This document shows positions 8,879-17,022 of a stretch of 64,000 nucleotides of DNA, in pieces. The stretch is from NCBI GenBank assembly GCA_030538075.1, contig JAUNUQ010000003.1, forward strand, positions 48,769 through 112,768, read 5' to 3'. A program made the translations under genes and the position numbers. This DNA is from Tissierellia bacterium (GTDB lineage Bacteria; Bacillota; Clostridia; Tissierellales; Peptoniphilaceae). The notes under the pieces are model-generated. The model saw only the letters and a program-made list of their open reading frames with translations, searched no databases and had not been told where the DNA came from. How positions within the stretch are numbered: the first letter of the stretch is position 1; each line of letters begins with the position of its first letter.

Positions 8879-10264
8879 ATGCTGGCCGCGAAGGCAGTGG
8901 AACAAGAGCGGGAAAAACGGAAGCGCTTTGGCGCTCTGTTGGGTTTTGTCCTGCTCTCCATCACCCTGGGAATCCTACATGCGGGATCCCCTCAAGTGGC
9001 CATGGAGGGTGTGTTCACCCTAGTCCTACACCACGGCATCAGTCCAACCGATGCATTTGCCATCGGAGGAATCGGAGGAGCTCTGGTGAATTCTGGACTG
9101 GTTGCCCTCATTGGGATTATCGCCTATGGGATAACGGGCACGGATATTGGCTCCGGGGAAGTCTCTGCGATGCTGATGATGTATGGGTACGCCTTTTACG
9201 GTAAGACGATATTCAATGTGGTGCCTCTGCTTTTAGGAGTCTACCTCTATGCCTATGCCATTAAGGAACCCTTGACCCAAAACTCCGCCCTGGCATGCTA
9301 TTCGACGGCTTTGGGGCCTGTGGTATCAACCATAGCCTTTGATATCGACTATCTGGGTCCCGGCACGCCGCTTGCCATCACCATTGGGATACTAGTTGGA
9401 TTGGGCAGTGGTGCACTGATCGCCAATCTCTCCAAGCATATGCGAATTCTGATCCGGGGCAACAATATGTATGTGGGCGGCTTTACTGCCGGCGTCGTAG
9501 GAGTCCTTGTCAATTCCATCTTAAAGAGCATTGGGCTGGGGCATGGACCCGTTGAAAACGCTCCCGTAGTGGATCAAAACTACCGGATGCTCCTCGTGGG
9601 CATCGCTGCAGTTCTCTTCCTGTATTTTATCGTCATTGGGTTTTTGTTGGACCGCAGACTTCCCTACGCCATAAAGCTCTTGGTGAGTGAAAAGCCAAGA
9701 AGGGATTACTGCCTCTCCCACGGCTTTCCAGTGGCACTGATGAGCATTGGGATGATGGGCCTCGTCGCCCTGGGGTATTTCTTACTGATCCCAAATACCA
9801 TCATGCACGGACAGATCTGGGCGGGCATGTTTACTGTAGCTGCGTTTTCAGTGATTGGCCTCACACCCCGGTATATGTACCCCTTTGTGCTGGGAATGGT
9901 GGTTAGCAGCTTTCTCTCTGCCGCTCTCAAGGGGCATATCCTCGGAGAGGGCATCCTCGTGACGGGTATGGCTGGTATCTCCTCGGTGGCTACGGTTATG
10001 GCCACCATGGTCGGCTGTGGAATGTCTCCCTTGGCAGAGCGCTTTGGCGTATTTCGAAGTATGTTGATCGGGATCATCTACAGTCAAATCGTCCCCAATC
10101 TCGCAGTGCTACACGGCTGGATGAATACCTACAACAGTGGATTTGCATTGGGACTGGTCATCATCCTCTATTTCACAGGGGAATCAAAGACGATGAAGGC
10201 CGAAATCGACCTGTACAACCGGCTCAACAAGTATGGATTCTTGGAGAAGATGGACCCCAAATAA
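8879..10264 (+). CDS. DUF1576 multi-pass membrane protein
   Basis: The product is a hydrophobic protein of 461 residues with about ten or more membrane segments, belonging to DUF1576, for which no function is established. A short charged N-terminus (E-Q-E-R-E-K-R-K-R) precedes the first helix. Two similar halves with Gly-rich helices (F-A-I-G-G-I-G-G-A-L-V-N and G-G-F-T-A-G-V-V-G-V-L-V-N) suggest an internal repeat as seen in transporters, which is inference. It starts one base after the prfA stop with only a weak ribosome site, so it is probably translated by coupling to prfA. A terminator follows at 10295. Confidence 0.8.
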   Translation: MLAAKAVEQEREKRKRFGALLGFVLLSITLGILHAGSPQVAMEGVFTLVLHHGISPTDAFAIGGIGGALVNSGLVALIGIIAYGITGTDIGSGEVSAMLMMYGYAFYGKTIFNVVPLLLGVYLYAYAIKEPLTQNSALACYSTALGPVVSTIAFDIDYLGPGTPLAITIGILVGLGSGALIANLSKHMRILIRGNNMYVGGFTAGVVGVLVNSILKSIGLGHGPVENAPVVDQNYRMLLVGIAAVLFLYFIVIGFLLDRRLPYAIKLLVSEKPRRDYCLSHGFPVALMSIGMMGLVALGYFLLIPNTIMHGQIWAGMFTVAAFSVIGLTPRYMYPFVLGMVVSSFLSAALKGHILGEGILVTGMAGISSVATVMATMVGCGMSPLAERFGVFRSMLIGIIYSQIVPNLAVLHGWMNTYNSGFALGLVIILYFTGESKTMKAEIDLYNRLNKYGFLEKMDPK

Positions 10265-10294
10265 AACCGAAGAGAGTATTTGAGAATATGCTTC

Positions 10295-10330
10295 AAAAGC
10301 AGAGGTGAAAGGACATCCCTCTGCTTTTTT
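10295..10330 (+). terminator. Intrinsic terminator of the prmC-prfA-DUF1576 operon
   Basis: An 11-bp stem AAAAGCAGAGG / CCTCTGCTTTT (10295-10305 with 10318-10328) runs into a T tract. Confidence 0.9.
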
Positions 10331-10416
10331 ATTGCCCGATTTCCCGCGAAACAAGGGCAATGACGAACAGCTCCCTTGATGAGAATCGTCAAATAACAGG
10401 CAGCTGGAATGCTTTA

Positions 10417-10425
10417 TGATATAAT
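10417..10425 (+). promoter_or_regulatory. Extended -10 promoter before the GtrA operon
   Basis: TGATATAAT at 10417-10425 is an extended -10 element with a perfect hexamer. I see no good -35. It lies 35 bases before the small ORF at 10460. Confidence 0.55.
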
Positions 10426-10459
10426 CTAGATATTATCTGAAACCGAATTTGGAGGAGCT

Positions 10460-10561
10460 ATGCGAATCACTGATCGAACCAATTATATAGTTATAGATCA
10501 AGGGGCTTCACTGTATCTACGAGTAGTGGACATCCGAGAGAAGGCTAAGATCGATGTTTAA
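10460..10561 (+). CDS. Small ORF of 33 residues overlapping gtrA-like gene
   Basis: An ATG at 10460 with a near-perfect ribosome site (GGAGGAGCT directly upstream) opens a 33-codon frame ending in TAA at 10559-10561, eight bases inside the next gene. The peptide begins M-R-I-T-D-R and is mixed hydrophilic with a central hydrophobic patch; I recognise no family. It may be a real small protein, or a leader whose translation delivers ribosomes to the GtrA start, which has no strong ribosome site of its own. The ribosome site and the four-to-eight-base overlap pattern are the evidence for translation. Confidence 0.5.
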   Translation: MRITDRTNYIVIDQGASLYLRVVDIREKAKIDV

Positions 10562-10952
10562 AAACCTAATCCAGAGATTCGACACCCCCTTTTTTCGATT
10601 TTTGATCATCGGTGGTGTCAATACCGCCCTCGGTTATCTTGTGACTCTGATCCTGCACTATGGTCTACACCTAGGAGTTCAGTTATCCCAAGCCCTGAAT
10701 TTTTTGATCTGCTTTCCCGTCGCCTATACCTTGCAGGCGAGGTTTTCATTTCAGGTGCCTTGGTCTTGGAAGCGGCTGTTGATCTATCCCCTATCCAATA
10801 TTCCAAGCCTGTTGATCCAACTGGCTGTAACGACAATCGCAGTGGATTATTTTGGGATCGAACCATCGATCGCCTATCTCCTCTCCTATGTCGTGGCCAT
10901 CCCCGTGATGTATATCGTCGTAAAATTTCTAGTGGGAGAAAAGAAAAGTTAA
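10554..10952 (+). CDS. GtrA family membrane protein
   Basis: GtrA proteins are small four-helix membrane proteins, thought to flip polyprenyl-linked sugars or support glycosylation of surface polymers. The 132 residues show F-R-F-L-I-I-G-G-V-N-T-A-L-G-Y near the start, which is the family signature, and four hydrophobic segments, with N-F-x-x-x-F-P-V-A-Y in the second helix and a basic C-terminus. It overlaps the preceding 33-residue ORF by 8 bases and lies 9 bases before the DUF6056 gene, so the three form an operon, probably for a surface glycoconjugate. Confidence 0.88.
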   Translation: MFKNLIQRFDTPFFRFLIIGGVNTALGYLVTLILHYGLHLGVQLSQALNFLICFPVAYTLQARFSFQVPWSWKRLLIYPLSNIPSLLIQLAVTTIAVDYFGIEPSIAYLLSYVVAIPVMYIVVKFLVGEKKS

Positions 10953-10961
10953 GGAGTTTTC

Positions 10962-12491
10962 ATGTTATCCATCGATGTCTTAGAGTCAAAGAAGAGGACG
11001 GCGCGTATCATCAGATTCTTCGGCTCTTTTATTCTCATATTTTTGATCTGCTACCTGTTTCCTTCAACGGGAGATGACTGGGATCGGATCGCTTTTACCA
11101 AACGAAATCTTCAGGGCTTTTATGATTTAGCCCAGTATCAATATGCCAATCTAAATGGACGTGTTATCGGCAATCTCCTCTCCTATTTGTTGATCGGTAG
11201 AGTCCCTAGAGCCATCGCAAAAACCCTTGCCCTTTTCGCTTTGACAGGGCTGATCGCTGAGCTCTCGAGGATACGCCATGCCGTAAAATGGCCATTGGCA
11301 ATCTTCGTAGTCATGAGCGTGCCCAGATTGATCTTCGTTCAGGTCTATCCTTGGACTGCTGGCTTTTTCAATTATGTCCCGCCCATGATTGGCATACTCT
11401 ATGTCATTACGCAGCTCACCCCCCTCTTCAAAGGGAGAGCCCTTATCAGCTCAGCCCCTAAGACCATCTCCTCTTTTCTGATCGGTATTGTACTCTGCCT
11501 CTTTGTGGAGCATGTGACCCTGCTCACCTTGGTTATGGCGACCTTTATCGTCCTATGGCAGCTGCTTCGAAAGGAGCGCCCTGCTCCATGGACCACCGCA
11601 TTTTTATTGGGGGCAATCCTCGGCTGCGTGATTTTGTTTGGGTCTCCAGTCTATGGGGAAATACTCACCGCAGAGGACAGCTACCGCAGCATACCAAAAA
11701 ACGCCGATAGTTTAGCGGACATCTTAGTTCAGAATTACCGGGCCTTTTCTCGATATATGCTCTTTGAGAATCCTGTTTTTCTCGTCCTCGTATGTATCCT
11801 CATCGCTACTGTGCGCAGGGTATTTGCTCGAAGGGCGAGGGATCCCATCCTCCTCTGGTTTTTGGCTCTTCCTGTCTATGTATTCATCAGCCGAGTCCCA
11901 CTCGGGGAAATCTTTTATTTCTCTCTGGAGAATATGCAGTCGAGGTGTTTTCTGCCCTTGATCTTGGATGCTGGCATCTATCTCATCACCTATCTGATGC
12001 TTTTTGTCACGGGCTTCCATGCCGTCAAGCTGCCCGCATGGCGCAGACAATACGCCTTTTTATTGGGGACCATCCCCGTTATCGTGGCTCCTCTATTTGT
12101 CGTCAGACCCGTGCTGGCCAGGAATTACTATAGCACCTATCTCCTATTGTCTGTCTGTATGCTGATGCTCATCCAACAGCTCTGGAATCGGGCTGTCCTT
12201 CCAAAGAAAAAGATCACCCAGTGGTTGAGACGAGTGTGCCTAGCATTGCTCATCTTCTATGTCGTCATTTATCTGCCCAATCACATCGCATTCGAGGCCA
12301 GAGAAGAGGCGATCGCCATCGGCATGAAAAGACAGCAAAAGACCATCGTCATACCCGATTATCCCTTCCCCTTCTATGTATTTGGTCCGAAGGACTCCAG
12401 TTTAGGTCATCGATATTATTATGAAAAACCGGATGATATCGAATTTATGTTAGAAAGCGAAGTAGGCAATCCCGAATCTATGGGGAACTAG
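10962..12491 (+). CDS. DUF6056-like polytopic membrane protein
   Basis: This 509-residue protein has about eleven membrane segments. An early extracytoplasmic loop carries T-G-D-D-W-D-R, an acidic pair placed like the catalytic D-D or D-E motif in the first loop of GT-C glycosyltransferases, followed by N-L-N-G-R-V-I-G-N. This pattern fits DUF6056, a family suspected to be lipid-linked sugar transferases. The hydrophilic tail lies after the last helix. AAGGAG precedes the ATG. Together with GtrA it suggests modification of a cell-envelope polymer; the substrate cannot be told. Confidence 0.65.
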   Translation: MLSIDVLESKKRTARIIRFFGSFILIFLICYLFPSTGDDWDRIAFTKRNLQGFYDLAQYQYANLNGRVIGNLLSYLLIGRVPRAIAKTLALFALTGLIAELSRIRHAVKWPLAIFVVMSVPRLIFVQVYPWTAGFFNYVPPMIGILYVITQLTPLFKGRALISSAPKTISSFLIGIVLCLFVEHVTLLTLVMATFIVLWQLLRKERPAPWTTAFLLGAILGCVILFGSPVYGEILTAEDSYRSIPKNADSLADILVQNYRAFSRYMLFENPVFLVLVCILIATVRRVFARRARDPILLWFLALPVYVFISRVPLGEIFYFSLENMQSRCFLPLILDAGIYLITYLMLFVTGFHAVKLPAWRRQYAFLLGTIPVIVAPLFVVRPVLARNYYSTYLLLSVCMLMLIQQLWNRAVLPKKKITQWLRRVCLALLIFYVVIYLPNHIAFEAREEAIAIGMKRQQKTIVIPDYPFPFYVFGPKDSSLGHRYYYEKPDDIEFMLESEVGNPESMGN

Positions 12492-12508
12492 ATTATCAAT
12501 TCGAATCC

Positions 12509-12546
12509 AAAAAAGGGACTGCGCTCTAATGAGATTGCAGTCCCTT
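12509..12546 (-). terminator. Bidirectional hairpin between DUF6056 and esterase genes
   Basis: A 10-bp stem AAGGGACTGC (12513-12522) with GCAGTCCCTT (12537-12546) is followed by a T run on the minus strand (six A at 12509-12514), so it chiefly ends the esterase gene. On the plus strand only a weak T stretch follows. Confidence 0.7.
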
Positions 12547-12663
12547 CAATATTTAATAAATTGAGGATTGACTTAATAGTCAGGTCATCGATTGGAATAT
12601 GGTATCTTTTCTCTTCAGGTAAAGTTTTTGCTATAGATTTATTAATGACCATCTGGAGTCATT

Positions 12664-13506
12664 CTATTCCTGATTATTTGTCAGAAAGTCGATAAATTTA
12701 GGAAAAGTGCTCCTCCATGATCGTTCGCTGTGGTCCTTTCCGTGGACGATATCGAGCCAGACCTGCGATGTGCTCAGACCTCGACCTAAGAAACCGTACA
12801 AAATGCCAATGGCACTGTCTAGATAACTCTGGGAAATCTGAAAGCGATCGTGGCGGCCGCCCTCTTCTGTTCCAGCGTAGACATAGGCCATTAGTGAATG
12901 GATGGACTCAGGGACATTTCCCTTTTCGTCGAAGATACAGGAGTCGACATATTGATTGAGCTGCTCATCGTCGAAGAGCCAAAGGGCAGTCGAGAAAAGC
13001 CCCAGCTTCGAAAATACATCGGGATATCGGAGTCCTGTGAAAAATGTGATATTGGCTCCGGCAGAGCTTCCCGCCATCCAAGTATGCTCCCGATCCGGTA
13101 GAGTGCGAAAGTTTTCATCGATCAGCGGTTTGAGGGTATTTACGATAAAGTCTGCATATTCCAGTCCGAGGTATTCCTCGGAGCTCTCGCTGGTGCTGTA
13201 GTCGAAGAAGGGAAGAGCGGAGTATTCGAAGATGCGCAGATCTTCGCCATTGTCGATCCCGACGACGATGATGCCGTCGGTCAATCCCATGCGTTCAGCG
13301 ACTTGTAGATGTTGCTTCACTCCCCAGGATACGCCGGAATAGGCCGTCTTGTTATGGTATAAATTTTGTCCATCATGCATATACAGTACGGGGAATCGCT
13401 GATTCCTTTTACTGTCATAGGCTTTTGGCAGGTAGATGCGCAGGTTGCGCAGGGGTTGATCCTCTAAATAGGGGATAGGAATCTGTAATTCTATGATTTT
13501 TCCCAA
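12664..13506 (-). CDS. Alpha/beta-hydrolase esterase (esterase D/IroE-like)
   Basis: The 280-residue protein belongs to the putative esterase family (COG2819-like), which hydrolyses esters of varied substrates. V-L-Y-M-H-D-G-Q-N-L-Y forms the first conserved strand and turn, G-S-S-A-G carries the serine nucleophile near the middle, and a late G-K-D-H-S-E supplies the catalytic His. There is no signal peptide, so it is cytoplasmic. The start is TTG with AAGGAG at the right distance on the minus strand. It is monocistronic, lying downstream of apgM with a terminator between. Substrate unknown. Confidence 0.85.
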   Translation of the reverse strand: MGKIIELQIPIPYLEDQPLRNLRIYLPKAYDSKRNQRFPVLYMHDGQNLYHNKTAYSGVSWGVKQHLQVAERMGLTDGIIVVGIDNGEDLRIFEYSALPFFDYSTSESSEEYLGLEYADFIVNTLKPLIDENFRTLPDREHTWMAGSSAGANITFFTGLRYPDVFSKLGLFSTALWLFDDEQLNQYVDSCIFDEKGNVPESIHSLMAYVYAGTEEGGRHDRFQISQSYLDSAIGILYGFLGRGLSTSQVWLDIVHGKDHSERSWRSTFPKFIDFLTNNQE

Positions 13507-13631
13507 AGCATTCTCCTTAATGATTTGATATTTGGTATTGCGTTTGGCTATTCACTGGAACTGGTCCATGAGCATATCGGATTCGTAAAAATCGAATCAA
13601 AGGTGCATTTCCAGCAATAGCGCCATCGAAA

Positions 13632-13665
13632 TACGCCCTCGGCACAATCTTATCTTCGAGGGCGT
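13632..13665 (-). terminator. Terminator downstream of apgM (minus strand)
   Basis: Arms ACGCCCTCG (13633-13641) and CGAGGGCGT (13657-13665) form the stem. On the minus strand a short TATTTC follows, a weak T tract. Confidence 0.6.
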
Positions 13666-13671
13666 GTATTT

Positions 13672-14913
13672 TCATGATTCGCTATCGCTGAGGAATCGGT
13701 CCATCAACCTATGTCCTTCTGTGATCAAAATTCCAGTGTTTTGTGCTTGAATTTCATCATAACCATCGACCATATGCTCCTCAGCATCACTTCGATAGAT
13801 CAGATAGGGGACGGGGTCAGAGGTATGGGTTCTAAGAGATAGAGGAGTTGGGTGATCAGGTAACACCATCACACTATACTCTTCACCGGTGCTGCTCTTC
13901 ATCTCCTCCAAGGCATCGATAACAGGTCCTATGACCAATTCGTCGATCATTTCTATAGACTTTACTTTACTGTCAATTTCATACCGGTGACCACATTCAT
14001 CTGGGGCCTCCATATGCAAGTAGACAAAATCAGCTCCAGACTGAAGTGCTTGGATCGCAGCTTCTGCCTTGCCTGGAAAATTGGTGTCAATGGTGCCCGT
14101 AGCCCCTTCTACATCATAGGATTTAAGCCCCGCGCAGATGCCGATTCCCTTGATCAGATCCACTGCGGATACGACGGCGCCCTTGATTCCGTATTTCTCT
14201 TCAAAGGAAGATAGCTGGGGCACTCTCCCTTCTCCCCAAATCCAAAGGGTGTTGGCTGGGTTGAGGCCCTTTTCTATTCGAGTGCGATTAATGGGTTCCT
14301 CATTGAGGAAATCAGCACTTTTTCTCATCATGTTGAGAAGGATCTCAGACTTTCCGCCCTTGGGCAGATATTCTGCAATTCTCCTCTCTAGGATATCGTG
14401 GGGCGGAACCAAGGCAAAGGATCCGTCCATGGCTTTTTCAGCCCCATGCCAGACCATACAATGGCGATAACTGATGCCTGGAAAGAATTCCAGATCTTCT
14501 GTGCGAAAGTGGCCATTAACCGCATTGATGAGCTGGGCAGCTTCCTCGGTGGAGATCTCATCGGAGCTATAGTCCAACATAATTTTATTTTCAAAGGGTT
14601 CTTCATCCGACAGGGTCACCAGATTCACCCGAAAAGTCATATCGTCAGGCTTTAGTTCCAATCCCATGCTCACCGCTTCAAGGGGAGAGCGTCCTGTATA
14701 GTATTCCTTTGGATCGTAGCCCATTACCGAGAGATTTGCCGTATCGCTTCCCGGCGGCACCCCATCGGGAACTGTCTGAACCAGGCCAACTTCTCCCTTT
14801 GAAGCCAATCGGTCAATATTCGGTTTATTCGCTTTCTCTAAAGGGGTCTTGTCTCCAAGCTCCGGCACTTTATAATCCGCCATGCCGTCCCCCAAAAATA
14901 CGATGTATTTCAC
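13672..14913 (-). CDS. apgM: Cofactor-independent phosphoglycerate mutase, archaeal (ApgM) type
   Basis: This enzyme interconverts 3- and 2-phosphoglycerate in glycolysis without 2,3-bisphosphoglycerate. The 413 residues belong to the alkaline-phosphatase superfamily: F-L-G-D-G-M-A-D at the N-terminus is the first metal site, G-S-D-T-A-N at about 57-62 holds the phosphoacceptor serine, and later H-x-E-A-P-D-E-C-G-H and L-P-D-H-P-T-P supply metal ligands. The type is the archaeal-like form common in Clostridia and unlike the 510-residue GpmI. The start is GTG, preceded by GAGGGAGA. A clear sigma-A promoter lies just upstream. Confidence 0.88.
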   Translation of the reverse strand: MKYIVFLGDGMADYKVPELGDKTPLEKANKPNIDRLASKGEVGLVQTVPDGVPPGSDTANLSVMGYDPKEYYTGRSPLEAVSMGLELKPDDMTFRVNLVTLSDEEPFENKIMLDYSSDEISTEEAAQLINAVNGHFRTEDLEFFPGISYRHCMVWHGAEKAMDGSFALVPPHDILERRIAEYLPKGGKSEILLNMMRKSADFLNEEPINRTRIEKGLNPANTLWIWGEGRVPQLSSFEEKYGIKGAVVSAVDLIKGIGICAGLKSYDVEGATGTIDTNFPGKAEAAIQALQSGADFVYLHMEAPDECGHRYEIDSKVKSIEMIDELVIGPVIDALEEMKSSTGEEYSVMVLPDHPTPLSLRTHTSDPVPYLIYRSDAEEHMVDGYDEIQAQNTGILITEGHRLMDRFLSDSES

Positions 14914-14941
14914 CCTATTCTCCCTCTTAAAAACTAACTAG

Positions 14942-14970
14942 ATTATACCAAACAAAACCCCACTCGTGAA
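14942..14970 (-). promoter_or_regulatory. apgM promoter (minus strand)
   Basis: On the minus strand TTCACG (14970-14965) and TATAAT (14947-14942) are 17 bp apart. A small inverted repeat ACTCG/CGAGT (14962-14966 and 14972-14976) overlaps the -35 and could be an operator or simply a hairpin. Confidence 0.65.
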
Positions 14971-15027
14971 GCGAGTCATTTGGGGACGCTTAATTTTTGA
15001 TCCCATGTAATAGATTGATATAAAACG

Positions 15028-15273
15028 ATGTATACTTTGGAAGCTTATGAGGATCAGATCCATATTGGTATTAATCTGTTTTATCCCATGAGAGATATCT
15101 ATAAATGAATTGAATTTGACTCTAGTCTACCGTTGGCATAGGATAGATTAAATCCCTATTATGCAGGCTTTAGTCGGGATCTTAGAGATAGGCTGTCCAT
15201 TGAATTAGACCATTTCCAGATGGTTAGGCCAGATCAGCATCTGGATACAGGTGTTTCTGGAAAGCTTAGATAA
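15028..15273 (+). pseudogene. Possible decayed reading frame
   Basis: In the 549-base gap between apgM and yedE one frame opens at an ATG (15028) and runs 82 codons to TAA with only two interruptions, TGA at 15106 and TAG at 15139; the last 43 codons are open. I recognise no family, there is no ribosome site, and chance alone could produce this in so short a stretch. It is listed as a weak relic candidate; otherwise the gap holds only promoters. Confidence 0.15.
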
Positions 15274-15313
15274 GAAAATCTTATCATATATGAAAATTAG
15301 ATAAAGATTACAA

Positions 15314-15343
15314 ATGATAGGTTTTGCGCTTTCGCTCTATAAT
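15314..15343 (+). promoter_or_regulatory. Candidate yedE promoter
   Basis: TATAAT at 15338-15343 has ATGATA 18 bp upstream (15314-15319). The leader to the yedE start would be about 113 nt. Confidence 0.4.
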
Positions 15344-15462
15344 TAAAGATGAAGGATAAGACCTTGTGCGATCAAAGTTTTTGCTTTCAATGGGAGTATG
15401 GAGGCATACAGTTTTGGGGCATGGGGGTCTAATTGATTATTCTTTGGAAAGGATGTGATGAT

Positions 15463-16536
15463 TTGAAAAAAGAGAGCCTAAAGATGTTTGTAGGCGGCGG
15501 AATCATTGGACTTATGGGCGTTTTACTCGTAACATTGGGCAATCCAGGGAATATGGGAATTTGTGTGGCCTGTTTCTGGAGGGATATCGCCGGAGCCTTG
15601 GGCTTACACAGGGCTGAGGTCGTGCAATACATACGCCCCGAAATTATTGGATTTATTTTTGGCGCCGCAGCAATCTCGATGATCACTGGTGATTTTAAAG
15701 CGAGGGGTGGGTCTTCACCGGCCCTGCGATTCGTCATGGGCGTATTTATGGCGATCGGCGCATTGGTCTTCTTGGGATGCCCCCTTCGAATGATCCTCAG
15801 ACTCGGCAATGGGGATCTAAATGCCTTAGTTGGTTTGGCTGGATTTATCGTGGGGATCGTCGTGGGGATTCAGTTCTTAAAAAGGGGCTACACCCTCGGA
15901 AAGAGCGTTAAGGAATCCAAGGTTGTGGGGTTGGTCATGCCCGCCTTTGGTGTCATGCTCCTAGTCCTATTGTTGGTTAAGCCGGAGTTTATCTTCTTCT
16001 CCCAAGAAGGACCTGGTGCCACCCATGCGCCGATGTATTGGTCGCTGGCTGCTGGAATTGTGGCTGGGATCATCCTACAACGTACGAGAATTTGCTCTGC
16101 AGGGGCAATTCGAGATGTCATCTTGATCAAAAATTTCCACTTCTTATGGGGAATCCTTGGAATTTTTGTGGTGACACTCATCTCGAATCTCGTCCTCAAC
16201 GGTGGAATCAATATCGGTTTTGCAGATCAGCCGATTGCCCACGATAATCACCTGTGGAACTTCCTGGGGATGACCCTAGTCGGTTTGACGGGGATACTGC
16301 TGGGAGGCTGTCCGATCCGTCAGACGATTTTGGCGTCAGAGGGGGATGGAGATGCGGCGATTACCATCTTTGGATTGCTCGTTGGGGCTGCGTTTGCCCA
16401 TAACTTCAATCTGGCTTCCAGTGGCAAGGGCTCAACGCCAAATGGTGAGATTGCAACGATTATCGGACTAGTTGTATGTCTGGCGGCGGCATTTTGGATC
16501 GTCAGTAGAAAAAATAAAGAGAGGACGGAATCATGA
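15463..16536 (+). CDS. yedE: YedE-type selenium-associated membrane transporter
   Basis: YedE is a YeeE/YedE-family membrane protein (about ten helices) whose occurrence follows selenium use, and it is thought to move a selenium or sulfur compound. The 357 residues show two repeated halves with the family's Cys motifs: G-I-C-V-A-C-F-W-R-D, F-L-G-C-P-L-R and later G-G-C-P-I-R-Q, plus Q-R-T-R-I-C-S-A-G. An upstream in-frame TTG at 15433 exists, but GAAAGGATGTGAT matches the 16S tail and sits just before the TTG at 15463, which is chosen. The stop overlaps the tusA-like start (ATGA). Next to tusA-like and DUF3343 genes this is the common selenium-trait cluster. Confidence 0.88.
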   Translation: MKKESLKMFVGGGIIGLMGVLLVTLGNPGNMGICVACFWRDIAGALGLHRAEVVQYIRPEIIGFIFGAAAISMITGDFKARGGSSPALRFVMGVFMAIGALVFLGCPLRMILRLGNGDLNALVGLAGFIVGIVVGIQFLKRGYTLGKSVKESKVVGLVMPAFGVMLLVLLLVKPEFIFFSQEGPGATHAPMYWSLAAGIVAGIILQRTRICSAGAIRDVILIKNFHFLWGILGIFVVTLISNLVLNGGINIGFADQPIAHDNHLWNFLGMTLVGLTGILLGGCPIRQTILASEGDGDAAITIFGLLVGAAFAHNFNLASSGKGSTPNGEIATIIGLVVCLAAAFWIVSRKNKERTES

Positions 16537-16739
16537 AAAGGGTAGATGCTTGTGGGTTTTCCTGTCCGGAACCAGTACTTCGAACGATGGAACAGGTGAA
16601 TGCTGGGGAAGGGGAGTTGGAGATCCTAGTGGACACAAATGTATCGAAGGAAAATGTGAAACGCTTCCTAGAGGACAAGGGATACAAGGTGGAGGTCACT
16701 GAAAAAGCAGAGGTATTCATGATCCGTGGAGTAAAATGA
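16533..16739 (+). CDS. TusA/SirA-like sulfurtransferase (YedF N-terminal type)
   Basis: The 68-residue protein is a single TusA domain, which carries a persulfide, or here possibly a perselenide, on its conserved cysteine. The motif C-P-E-P has Cys11, preceded by D-A-C-G-F-S. In many Clostridia the partner YedF fuses this domain to a second Cys-bearing domain; here it stands alone and is followed by a DUF3343 gene that starts within its stop codon (ATGA). Genetic neighbours point to a role in selenium rather than tRNA thiolation, which is inference. Confidence 0.88.
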   Translation: MKRVDACGFSCPEPVLRTMEQVNAGEGELEILVDTNVSKENVKRFLEDKGYKVEVTEKAEVFMIRGVK

Positions 16740-16960
16740 ACTATATTATAACTTTTCATACGGTGAGCGAAGTACTTCGCTTTGAGACGATGCTAAAACG
16801 AGAACAGATCAAGGTCAAGTTGATGCCGGTACCGCGTCAGTTCAGCTCTTCCTGTGGTCTATGTGGCAAAGTCGCCGAGGAGGATTTGGAGCGGATCAAG
16901 GAATTGGCTGCATCTGAAAATGTAGAATTCGACCAGATCTATGAATTTGGCGATAAATAG
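16736..16960 (+). CDS. DUF3343 putative Se/S carrier protein
   Basis: DUF3343 proteins are small (about 75-90 residues) and occur with selenium-metabolism genes; a Se/S carrier role is proposed in annotations but unproven. The 74 residues contain the family motif P-R-Q-F-S-S-S-C-G-L-C with Cys40 and Cys43, preceded by F-x-T-V-S-E-V-L-R-F-E. It overlaps the tusA-like gene by four bases and is the last gene before a terminator. Confidence 0.85.
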   Translation: MNYIITFHTVSEVLRFETMLKREQIKVKLMPVPRQFSSSCGLCGKVAEEDLERIKELAASENVEFDQIYEFGDK

Positions 16961-16977
16961 TTGAAAGACTGAAATCA

Positions 16978-17018
16978 AGCCCCTTGGGTTGCTGTGATCG
17001 GCAATCCAAGGGGCTTTT
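16978..17018 (+). terminator. Terminator of the yedE operon
   Basis: A long stem (AGCCCCTTGG... with CCAAGGGGCT, plus inner GTTGC/GCAAT pairing) is followed by TTTTGGCTTT. It also lies at the 3' end of the convergent exporter gene and may act on both strands. Confidence 0.75.
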
Positions 17019-17022
17019 GGCT

